Shown: in pieces, positions 23,239 to 33,843 of the stretch
How the letters are laid out: every line of letters starts with the position of its first letter
How positions within the stretch are numbered: the first letter of the stretch is position 1
DNA from: Podaxis mareebaensis
Taxonomy: Eukaryota; Basidiomycota; Agaricomycetes; Agaricales; Agaricaceae
Assembly (NCBI GenBank): GCA_018524725.1
Contig: JAEUWP010000483.1
Span: 62,001 to 126,000 of the forward strand
Direction of reading: 5' to 3'
DNA length: 64,000 nt
Program-made: the position numbers and the translations under genes
The notes under the pieces: model-generated
The model's database searches: none
What the model was told of the DNA's origin: nothing
The model's input: the letters and a program-made list of their open reading frames with translations, nothing else

Positions 23239-23395
23239 GGCCTGATAGCTCAACTGGATAATTGTCTGGCTACTCTCAGGAGGTCTTGGGTTCAAGTCCT
23301 GGTCTAGCCAATTCTAATGTACCTCATAAACTCAATGGAGGTGTGTTGGAATAGATCTCCAGAAGGTGTTGGGGGTTCAAGCCCCTGTTTAGTCA
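23239..23395 (+). repeat. tRNA-derived dimeric repeat (SINE-like)
   Basis: At 23239-23310 the sequence has an A-box-like TAGCTCAACTGG, a B-box GGTTCAAGTCC and an end TCTAGCCA, spaced as in a tRNA. The acceptor stem is mismatched at two positions, so it is no longer a working tRNA. A second B-box, GGGTTCAAGCCCC, with a similar end (TTTAGTCA) follows at about 23369-23395. Two tRNA-like heads in tandem suggest a tRNA-derived SINE with internal RNA polymerase III promoters. The 3' limit is unknown. Confidence 0.55.
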
Positions 23396-23399
23396 ATTT

Positions 23400-24316
23400 T
23401 GGTGTTGTAACTAATGGTAAGCTGGTATACTTCAGACATGATGGGATTACCTGGTATACTTTGGACATGGTGGGACTGCCTTGTATTCATCCCCTGATAT
23501 GGTAAGCTCATATAACATTGGGTATGTATGTATTAAATTTGACAGAGGCCATGACTGGTAGTGCTTGGACATAACTTGTAGTCCTTATCCTGACTTGTAT
23601 GACCTTGACAGGTCTGAGCCTTTTTACTGATGAGCTTTTCAGCATTCAGGATGCCAATTAATTCTCCAACTTCAGGGGGCATAAGGCCAAAGTATTGATA
23701 CCATGGCTACAACCAGCAAATCATTAGCACCAATTACAAGTGAGAGCAGATGGGGGTAACTAATGGATTGTTTGTCCTCAGCCTCCTGATAATTTTATGG
23801 GGATGCCCTTAAACTGTCTCAGAGGAGTCAGAGATCCCCACACCTGCTTCTGACCATCTCACATAGGTCCAATACAGCCTTTGCAAGAATGGCCCATCCA
23901 CAGCTGAGACAAATCTCAAACATTGCACAAAGGATACTACATACATCAGGCTATATCAGAAATCAGAGCTACCCTGGAGAAAGGCAAAGATGCTCACTGT
24001 CCAGTGGATTGCTGCACAAAAATGCTGTGCCTGGCAAGGAATAAGCCAGGTGCAATTTTTCATGCCTGGAGTGATGATAAGGTAGCATAGTAATAGAGGT
24101 CATGAAATAATATTACAATGACATGTAGTGATATAGGTAACCAGATATACAAAGGATTTCAGGAATGATGGATTGGAGGTCAAGGAGACCCCTGACAATC
24201 AGGTTGTGAGGCTGAAAGGGAATGTGGATGGGTCACCCATTAACTGCACAGCCATCACAGTTCTTGGGAGGCTATGGCTAACCCCCAATGGTGGTTGCTT
24301 GTCAAAAGGATCCAGA
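23400..24316. other. No supported feature
   Basis: No coding signal or repeat structure recognised. Part of it may be the body of the tRNA-derived repeat or further remains of the recombinase element that follows. Confidence 0.35.
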
Positions 24317-24560
24317 TCAAGAGGAATGGAGGTGAATGTTTTGTGCATATAGAGGAATGATGTCTTCTACTGAGTGCCAGTACTTTAGGAAGGCATCTGA
24401 TGACCATTGGCCCATGGTTTTGACAACATCTGTTGCAACTCCTGCCAGTGGGAGTTCAGTGGTGCCACCAATATGAAAGCAGTGGCCTGTTGCTTGAGAA
24501 TGTCCCAACCTGGTCCAGATTTGGCTACAGTGCTCAAGGAAATCCTTTTTGTTAAGGACT
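24317..24560 (-). pseudogene. Tyrosine recombinase C-terminal fragment
   Basis: The minus strand reads TGHCFHIGGTTELPLAGVAT, then VVKTMGQWSSDAFLKYWHSV and a short tail. This is the C-terminal box of fungal tyrosine recombinases (H-x-x-R, G-H/W, nucleophile Tyr in FLKYW). The Arg of HxxR is His here (CAC, expected CGC), which would abolish catalysis. Such enzymes drive Crypton DNA elements and DIRS/Ngaro retrotransposons; without the rest of the element the choice is open. Upstream frame signs (FLKHCSQIWTRLG) extend it to about 24,560. Confidence 0.65.
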
Positions 24561-24599
24561 CAAATTCTTCCTTGACTGTTGTAAGTGAAGAAGGGTGAT

Positions 24600-25168
24600 G
24601 TACAAGGGGTGATGTTATGAAGTAGATAGTTTTAGATGGCAGAGATAAGGTTAGAAAGGGTTTTTTGTCATACTAGCACTATATCTTCTCCTTGTTTGTT
24701 GGTCTTGGTGCAAGGGAGATAAAGGACCCATGCCATCTTGTTTCTTTCTGAAAGGCATATTGCAGTGCAGGTGGGAATGGAGATTGGGATGGACTGAAGT
24801 GCTGAAGATGGGAGGAGTTCACCTAAATGGCACTGCCCCCAGAAGGCTGTACATGCACATGTAAAAACAGTGGTGTCTGCACCTTCCTCTTCCAGTAACC
24901 ACCATCATCATGGTTAAGCACTCATCACCATGGGCAATCATCACAAGGGCAAGAGCCCATCTGTTATTCCTGAAACCCCTCAATAGTGTAAAGATGCATT
25001 TGAGTGTCAAGTACACAAGAAAACTGAGAATATCTTGAAGCACACTGAATGATGTCCATTGATGAGGCAAATAGTTATGGCATCCACACTCCCTCCAACC
25101 CTGGTGGTTGGATTCCTGAAGCCCCCCTGCAACAAGAGTGGCAGTGACTCTCTTGGGCAACACTAGAG
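24600..25168. other. No supported gene
   Basis: Possibly further 5' remains of the recombinase element on the minus strand, but no motif is preserved. Confidence 0.35.
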
Positions 25169-26640
25169 TTGAGTACCCCTTCCCCTTCATCTTCTTCCAG
25201 GCATGCTACTGGGCATCTTCAGAGCAGGTCCTCTTCAGACATGGAGCTTGATCCTCCTGTCTCTCCCCCTCACAAGCAGACTACTCCTAAGGCTGCTCCC
25301 TCCACTCTTTCTTCCACTCCTACCCCTACCAAGGTCCAGAATGACAAAGAAGAACCTGAAACTATGTTGTCCATCATTTTAGGATGGACTCAAGAGCTTT
25401 ACAAGGCATATCAGGAGGATCTTTCTCCTGAACCTCATCTCTATGCCACTATCTGTGACTTCATTGCTGTTATAGAGTCAAAGAACATGTTTGCCAATTG
25501 CACTCCCCCCATCTGTCAATCCCCTCCTCCCCCAGGCAGTATTACTGCCTTACTATTCCAAGTGCAGCAGCCCCCACCACATGCCATCCCATGGAATGGC
25601 TGACTCAGCAATGACAGACACCCAAACAGCACCTGCTTCCCAACCCTCAACCTAGGCCCCAGTGCCTTCTCAGCCTCCCCCTGTGACTCCTTCATGTGAC
25701 AGGCCCAGACCTCCCTCACATGCCCCTCTGCCCCCATGAGACAGGCCCAGACCTCCCTCTCATGATGTCAAGACTGGCCCTTCTGGCCCCAACCATTCTA
25801 CTTGGTGTAAGCCATATTTTGTGACCTGGGGTCCTACCCAGCATCAATTCTTCTTGAGTGCCAGTGCTAGTGATCTTGCTAGCACTCATGTCTCCCTTCA
25901 ATCTCTAGTTGCACACTTCAATCAAGTGCTTATCTGGGCCAAATTGGCACTCTCAGTTGATTCTGACCACTTCCACTCTGGAGTCATAGCCTTCTCCACA
26001 GGCAGTATCCCTTCCTGGGTGGACCTCAATACCATTTCCACCTGCCTCCACTCTGCACTCAAGAGCACCTCTATCACCCTCCCTGTGTTCCAATCCTTTA
26101 TCAAGATTGTGGATGTTCCCTTTTTCTCAGCTGATGGGTTCACCCTCACAGCTGACCAAGTCAAGACTGAGGCCTCAGCCTCCCCCTTCTTCCCCTCCTC
26201 CAACATGCATCACTTGCATGTTGTTCACAATTCCACCAAGTCTAACACTGCCACCATATGGATTAACTTAGTTGATTCCCAATGTGGCACTCTTGCTGCT
26301 TCCCTTATCAACAGGTGCATCATGATTAATGGTGTGTCCTGCCTCATTAAAGGGGCTCACACCCACACCGGCACACCTCAGTGTCAGCACTACTGGCACT
26401 GGGATCATCCTTCTGATGCCTGTTGCACTCATGTACCCAGGTGCCCTCTCTGTGGAGGTCCTCATTCTGAGGCTTCTCACTGTTCCATGGCCAGGTATTG
26501 CAAGGGCAACCCCAAAGCAACTCCCCCCATCCCCCCCACTTCAGCAGGTGATCCCTGTCCTCACTCTCCCCAGTGCCTCAACTGCTCAGGTGCCCATTCT
26601 TCCAACAACTGCTGGTGTCCCTACTGGTGACATTGCTTCA
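25169..26640 (+). pseudogene. LINE ORF1 (gag-like, zinc knuckles)
   Basis: Two open stretches (25169-25603 and 25821-26630). The first is Ser/Pro/Thr-rich and starts at TTG where an ATG is expected. The second carries a globular part (SVDSDHFHSGVIAFSTGSIP, TTLPVFQSFIKIVDVPF-like) and three Cys-rich knuckles: CQHYWHWDHPSDAC, CPLCGGPHSEASHC and CLNCSGAHSSNNC. Three knuckles of this spacing are typical of ORF1 from basidiomycete LINEs. The protein would coat the element RNA. Breaks between the two frames and the lost start make it non-functional. Confidence 0.8.
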
Positions 26641-26871
26641 ACTGGGATTGGATTCTCAGGTGATACCAACATGACACAGCCTCCACTTCAGCCAAGAAAT
26701 CTTTTGCTCCTTGGGGTGGAGGATGTAAGGGTTAGTCAAGATAAGTGAAAGTGGCCATATCAATGTCTTCTGTATGGACTCTTACATTTTCATCTCACCA
26801 TGTTTTACTTTGAACTTTTCATTCATGTTGACTAGGGCACCTGTTTTCTTTTCCTCTGTTTCCTTTCTCTC
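25169..26871 (+). mobile_element. Non-LTR retrotransposon (LINE), left part of a split copy
   Basis: This stretch carries a LINE ORF1 and then, from about 26,760, a pyrimidine-rich stretch (TTTTCTTTTCCTCTGTTTCC) that resembles the 3' untranslated region of the second LINE at 37,200. The sequence is then interrupted by the 37-kb element; the LINE 3' end resumes at 63,945. Little more than 200 bp separates ORF1 from the 3' end, so ORF2 is missing and this copy was already internally deleted. Confidence 0.75.
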
Positions 26872-27224
26872 TATGGTGCAAGAGGCTTAGTCACCACTAG
26901 TTTTGGACAATGACAATGGCAGTTCAGGATGACATGATTTTTCTTGGTCCTCTTGCCAAAACACTCAGATTTGTAACCTGAACAAAACCCTAAGACAGAA
27001 TTTTCAGAAAGTCAAAACTGACAGAGCTATAATTTCAGACTATTTTGAAATTTGCCATACTACCATATATAGATGTATATACCTAAAATGGAAGGCCCCT
27101 AACTAATCCATTTGTCCACCCATCTTTTCAGAAATATGACAGTGTGATGCAAACTTGCATGAACTGAAATCATGGACTGTCTTTGAGCTGACTTGGCATC
27201 CAGGCCACTACCATCATCTGTATT

Positions 27225-27650
27225 CACTGGGCTGGTGAGTCAATAAGACATTGGGACTATTGAATAATTACTTAATATATATCATAAACTTGATCTGAGT
27301 AAGCCACCTGTATTATCAAAAAGTTATTGTGAGAAAACATTTGATAAGTCAGGTGGGATATTGTTTCACAAATCTGAGAATATTGAATTAAAATTTCATA
27401 AAATAGTTATAAGATCCAGCTTTGTTATCCCATGTGTTTTATCAAGACATTTTTAAAATCAAGAACTCATTAATTATTTAGTAAACCCACTGTCAGATCA
27501 TGTACTTATCATGAATTTATTGTAAACCATGGATTTCAATAAATGTTGGTTTAAGTAACATAATAGCTTTGATGAGCCAGCTGGTTTATTGAAATCTTAT
27601 CATGACACTGAGTCACACCATATTTACAATACATGGAAAAAAACATAACA
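27225..27650. repeat. AT-rich subterminal block, left
   Basis: About 400 bp of AT-rich DNA some 350 bp inside the left terminus, matching 63,205-63,627 inverted better than most of the arm. It contains several variants of an AGCTGG motif next to TTA or TAA (GAGCCAGCTGGTTTATTG near 27575; GATCCAGCTTTGTTA near 27413; AAGCCACCTGTATTATC near 27300). Dispersed subterminal motifs are where CACTA-type transposases bind, so this is a candidate binding region. Confidence 0.6.
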
Positions 27651-30600
27651 GGGGATATTGGACAAAGTTTTGACAGAACAAGTACCACAGCTGAAAATGA
27701 GTATATAAGGACTGACTGATTCCAGAGTTGTGGGTATTTGAAGACAGCTCTTTGCAATGAATTAGATATTCTATAAGAATGATACAGATTCTTGGCAGAT
27801 TATGGAGGATTGTGTGAGATTTAAATGTATACAGCAAGTTGAGAGAAAATCATACTTGAACCATAGATTCACCAAATGGACCCCCCGGTGCTGGGAGGCA
27901 ATGCATAACTGTGGCAACTCGAAATGATCAAGTGATACACAAAGCCTCAATATGCAGGTAGATAAAACCTGAGATATGAGTGTTTGATAGCATTGTGAGT
28001 GATGTGTTAAGTGCAAACAGCCGCGACTTACAGATTTGAATGGTTCCATTTGCGCTTCTCCCATGGTGTGTCGATGCAGCTGGCAGATCCCTTCATCTAT
28101 GATGCTTATACTGAATTTACAGTCGGTTTTGACAATACACAGGCACAGGGGTCGCTATGGTGTGCCCTGATCTCCTGCCAATCTCAAGAACATCCAATGA
28201 CTCTCCAGAAAGGTCAAGGTCTTCAATTATACGAGTCATGCATCGGGGGTTAGTCCAAGTGAGTGATGGGTTTGGGGCTTCCAATAAGAGGTAACAACCC
28301 CTTGCTCTCAGGATTTTCCTTAAAGCAGGGTGTGAGTGGGGTGGAAAACGGCAGACCGAAGCAGAAGATGAGAGTTTGGGCTTAGGAAGCTGGGATAAGG
28401 CTTGCATTGGAGCTCCAGGGTTGAGGAAAGGCTGTGGCTAGTGGTAGTGGTGGATTGGGTGAAAGATGGTGGGACGATAGTGGGACAATGGAAGATCGGT
28501 GATGTTGGCTACTGAAAGAGCCAAAGAGTGGAGAAGCAACTTCAGTTGAGTTCGAACTCGGCATGCAGGTGAGAAACACAGCTGCATTGGCCCCAGAGGT
28601 CGCTCAATGTGGCTATGGGCCACTCAGCTGATTTCAGATCCTTGACCATCGCTCCAGCCTCTGTCGCAGTAAGTGGACTGGATTCACAGCCTTGATCGGT
28701 TAGGATACTACCAGTCAACATACCAATTCAGTAAAACACTGGACTCGGATATTCTATGGGAATGGAACGGATTCTTTGACAGATCCTAAGGGATTATATG
28801 GAATCAAAAGGATATGGTGAGCAGGGAGAAAGTCCCACCCACTGTCCATTGTTTCTTGACTGATTCTAGGGAATTATGTGAAGTCAAATGGATATGGGTT
28901 GGGATGGAAATGTAGAGTTGAGGCCGGGATGTCGTGTGGAGGTGACAGCGGTTAGATTTCTATTGATGGGGTGGGGAGCAGGCCATCAGTGAAAGTGTCC
29001 AGATCACTAGAGACAGGAAGTAGAACATGAGCAATGACCGTTGAAGCAAGACATACATATACTTATCAATATTCCGACCTCCTTCTGTGTGCTGTTTCAT
29101 GCAAGATTGAGATTGATACACTCATATGTTCTATTCCATTTCTCCCTCTATTTCGGTCATCCTTTTCGTATCCCACCTTTGATTTTCTTGATCTTCTCCA
29201 CACTCTTCACACTCTTCATGTTTTTTCCTGCTCTCTGCCCTTTTTCTCTTCTTTCCTCTCTGTATTTCCCTCAATCACTGCATCAACCACACACGAAATG
29301 AAGGTGAAGTCCAAGAATTCCACCTGAATGTTCTTATTCCTCCACTTTCTACCACAACTCAGCCATATATCGGCAGGTTTTCCATTCCGTCCTGGGATAT
29401 GCATGGTCGCAACGACTTCTTGATGATTCCGGATCACTTTCAGAGTCGAGTGACAGAATCAAAAACTTGGTGATTTATGGGATGTATTACTGCCAACATG
29501 GAATGGATAAACATCTTTCATAATCTGATGTCAACTTACATGACACCAAAAGTAGTGTTTCTTTGAGCATCGGGGATCTTCCATTCAATGATAGGCCAGC
29601 AGAACTCCACACCCTTTTCTATTTCAACGAGTAAAGTGTCAGTGATAAGCTCCCTTTTGAGCTGGGAGCTGTTGTGGACTCAGAGAGGGAATGGGATTTT
29701 CAGGTGGTGCTTGGTGCTGGTAGGATGCGAGGTCTTATGAGCGTTAGCCAATGCATTGAAGTGAATTGCAAAGGTAATGCACAGAATTGGGTTGTGCAGA
29801 ACTATTCACTTTTTCAAGCATTATGCGCCATCGGACTGAATCCCTGTCACTTGTGCTATGAAGACAGCAGAAAAACCAAGTCCTCCACATCATGATGAAT
29901 GATGTTTGTGGTCAAGTGGAAGAGACAGTGACTGAAGGCTTACAAGTCTGAGGTCTTCCATAATGGGCTTCTCCCGTTGTTGACCATGTGCCTGCTGAAA
30001 TTTCATCTCTCTATCCACCGGCAATCAACCAACATCCACATTCACCAGTCAGACCATAGCACGAAGTATGTATTGAGGTGGGGCAGCAATGCTGGCAGGG
30101 GAAGGTTGGAAGTCTTCAGGTCATTGGCTGCGATTGGGAATGCGAGTGCGATTGTGGATAGTTTGTGCGTCCTGGACTCATAATGCAACAACAATACAAA
30201 TCATTGTCATTGTGAGTGGGAGAGCAGCTGTGAAGTAGTGACAGACCTAGAGTAGGGTTGGAGTCATTCTTAGATGTTCATACTGAATGTGGTCTGCACG
30301 TTGTTGGGTTGAATATGTAAGTTTCCTATGTCTCTTTCACCATGAGCTCTTTAGCACTTTTACTCTGATATTTGGTGAAATACCTCTCACTGTCAAGGGC
30401 GGGTATGACGTATCCAAGGCAAATTTGGACTGCTTGCAGAAACCTTTGAGGGAGGTATAGTGTAGAGGTGGACATGGATGCAGTGGGGCTCTGGTGTAAA
30501 GTCTAGGTCATTATCTTCTAAGATTTCAGATTCCTACATGATATATATTGATCGACAATTGATGACTATTCAAGGGGCAGCTCCCCAGAGCACATATGTG

Positions 30601-30944
30601 ATTATACATCATCTCTAAGCTCTCGTCCTAGGCATATAGTGGATACCACAGCAGATTCAGAAATGTGAGCATAGCATCCTTAGATCATGGGAAGACTTGG
30701 GACCAGTAGACAGACCGACCAGTAAGCTGGAAACGGCCGTGCAGTTCTTGAGCCATGCTAGGGCTTAACTTGTGGGGTGCATGGTAAGAGACAATTGTGT
30801 ACCCTTTTCTGGAATCACAGATCATGTAGAGGGAGAGGATGTTGAAGAACAGGATTTTCTTACCCAGAAGAGGGTGTCATGAGAAAGAATATATGTATGG
30901 AAGAGATGCATGCACTAGACTCCAGCCATAGAAACTCATCGGTC

Positions 30945-32060
30945 TTCATGAGTCAGCTTGGGCAGATGAGATGCAGTCGATCTGCGGGTTCGACTGCAAC
31001 TCGGGAACTTTGACGTAAACAGACTCACTGAGGTTTTGAAGGTTTCGCCTATGCTGTGCATCTGGAGGAGTGAAGAGGAGTAGGTGAGTAGTACCTCCAT
31101 AAGCGCCGTATCCGTGTCTACAACACTCGCTGAACACAGAATTCCAAGGTCAAAGAAGGGTGAATGTGCACCTTCGAACCTCATATTCAACATTCTTTCA
31201 ATGTAAATCCTCTTATCCTCAAAGCCCTGTCATTGAAACTCTGCCCAGGTATTGTTGATCATCTTACCCGATCTCGTTAGCAGACCTGGGCAGTTTTGTG
31301 TATAGAAGGTTGAGCAAGATGCTTGGACTTGTATGCACTGTAAGACCAAGCCAACATCAGCGTCACAGTCTCCACCAAGCAGCAAGTGCAAGCCCATAAT
31401 GGACAGGATAGAAATATACCCGTGGATCAAGATCGTCTTGATACCCAACAGATTCGCAATATCACAAGCATGTTGGCCACCCACACAGCCAAAACTCACT
31501 GGTATGAAAAATGATTCACAACAACACCTGATGATAGGGATGAAGGGGTACACACATGTACTTAGATGTCACATACCCCTTCGCCTCTGTCAATGCCTGT
31601 ACTGGCCAATGCACCATCTTGTTTGCGACCTTGAAGAACCTGTATCACGTGACCCAGAAGTAGGAATTGTCAATCAATGTTTCATACCACAACCACGATG
31701 GAAAGCCAACATTCCCTGAAAGAGGTGGACTTACCCATAAATAATCCCATCCACCTCAACCTCTTGTGGTTCACATTAATCTCCTCTGCAACCTTTTCAG
31801 ATAGTACCCTTGATGCATCCACACCCAATGGTTCTTTCTCCAATTTGCCAAAAATCCTGGGGAAGTAGTCCAGTCCAAGACAGGCGAGCATCCAGTACCT
31901 GTCAGTCACCCCCAGAGGACCTCCTTTCCTGTAACACATAACACAAGATATTGTCAGTATACTGACACAGTATATCATATAGTTGTGGAAGAGAGGAAGA
32001 GGACTTACCGATAACATGCGGGCCCAAGCTGCGCCTGTACTCTCAAGGCCAGTGGGAAAC
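30945..32060 (-). pseudogene. 5-oxoprolinase gene fragment, introns retained
   Basis: Minus-strand pieces follow the order of ATP-dependent 5-oxoprolinase (gamma-glutamyl cycle): STGAAWARMLSVSP-like start near 32,040, then after an intron CYRKGGPLGVTDRYW, DYFPRIFGKLEKEPLGVDAS and VAEEINVNH; then FFKVANKMVHWPVQALTEAK near 31,620; then SFGCVGGQHACDIANLLGIK near 31,470 and HGYISILSIMGLHL; and MLNMRFEG followed by DTDTALM near 31,190-31,100. Intron-like gaps lie between pieces, so the fragment derives from genomic DNA. Both gene ends are missing and frames are broken. It lies inside the left arm of the giant element and has no counterpart in the right arm. Confidence 0.85.
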
Positions 32061-33829
32061 AATACACTGCAGAAGGTTGGGGAGGATGCACCGCCTGCAG
32101 TGACAGTGTTAATGTCAGCTGCGGTGATTGAATCATCACACTGCTGTGGTTGTCCCATATCTCAGATGCAGCCTGGGGCCCTGAGTACATAGCTGCTGGT
32201 TCACCAATGAAAGAATTCATTTGAATTGTCTGATCACCAGATGATGATTCTGTTGACAATGGAGAGTAGCTCAGCTGTGGATTGGCAGGACTGGGGCTCT
32301 GGCTGAGGGCATCGGCATATGTGATGGGAGGAACCGGGATGGATGCAAGTGTAGGTAGTAGCTCCTACCAATCGCTGCGAGTGAATATCACATTGATTTA
32401 CCTGCAGGATTCTGTATTGTGATAACCCAACCCAATCGACAGGGGATGTTGCAGCAAATGCTTGAATGGGCAATGTAGCATGCTGTTAGAGGCTCCAGTG
32501 GGTTTTAGGAGCCACTGCTGGTGGCAGAAAGGCGATTGCATCAATGGAAGAGCAAGAATGTTGTTCTCACTCTGCAATCGGGCAATGATGTGACTATTGG
32601 AAGCACTTCCCGGCTGTGGATCTGCTAGGTTGGGGTGCCTGGACCGTGGTACCAACCATAATTGCCACTCCAGAGCTCTACTGAGAGCATGTTCACAGCA
32701 GCCAATTTCCCTGGCAGAAAGACCTGAGAGTTTAGTCCAGCAATTCCACCCAACAGTATCCCATCAAGGAATCATTCCAACCATGCTTTCAAATCAGAGG
32801 TAAGTGCCATTGTTGACAGTTATCAGGATTGTCATGACTCACCCTGGCAGAACAAAATGTAACACATGTAGAGGGAGAGTTAACCGAAATTGATAAGTTG
32901 AGATAACAATGAACATTTCCTTATATACGTCTGGTATAACAAGTCTAGTATTTTGATGATCCAACCCCTACCCGCAATTGCTCCCAGAACAATTACAGCA
33001 TCAGCCCTAGTATATTGCAATAATGGAAGCTGCCATGGAATGAAACACAATTGCATGGTATGAGCCAGGAGGGGTATGTGCGGGACAGCTGAGGTCATAT
33101 CAGCTCAGTCACGATGGAGAGGAATTTCATCATGGGATGGAGTTTCCAAAGACATGAGAATTAGTTGGAATTCTGGTAGAAGCTGACAGGTGCTGGTCAA
33201 CAAGCAAGGAAGGGGGTCCCTCGGGTGCTAGCTTATTCCGATGGAATGTCCGTAAATTGCCAGGTGGATTCGGGTTCCATGAGAATGAAGTGGACTCCCA
33301 AAGATGCTCAGAGATCTAAGGCCAAATACAGTCAGACATGGACCTGGCATCACCAGTAAGTACCATTTTTGACTTGAGATTCTGGACATCTCACCCCTAC
33401 AAACGTTGGCGGAACAAAGTAGGACTTGCCCTGTAGGGAACGGAACCCAACAACATTCTCTGTCGGGAGTGAGATTAGAACAGAGATTTGAGACTGTTGG
33501 GATACGTACTCTCAACACTGAGACAGTGGGGATCATTGTCATGGCTGAGAATAGATGGTAGGCAGCACTTGTAAAAAATCAGTGTGTGTGCGCAAGACTG
33601 AATGGCCACAGTTCACCAGAATCAGAGGGGCAGAGCATAGAAGTGACAGAAAGGCACCATACATGACTTCTGCAGGGCAGAAAGACATAAAAGGAGAGTA
33701 TAGGAAGGCCAATATAGCTCATTTAAGTGAGGAAAGAAGGCCAAAATGGCTCAGTCCATCCAAGAGACGAAGGCCAGTATGGCCCTTTGTGTCGGGGACC
33801 AAGAGTCGAAAGAACATAATGTGGAGGAT

Positions 33830-33843
33830 GAGGTACACAATAG
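33830..33843. repeat. LINE target-site duplication, left copy
   Basis: GAGGTACACAATAG, identical to 37316-37329. Confidence 0.95.

Noticed and set aside
23239..23310. Functional tRNA gene
   Set aside because: Acceptor and D stems have mismatches and a second tRNA-like half follows, which fits a derived repeat.
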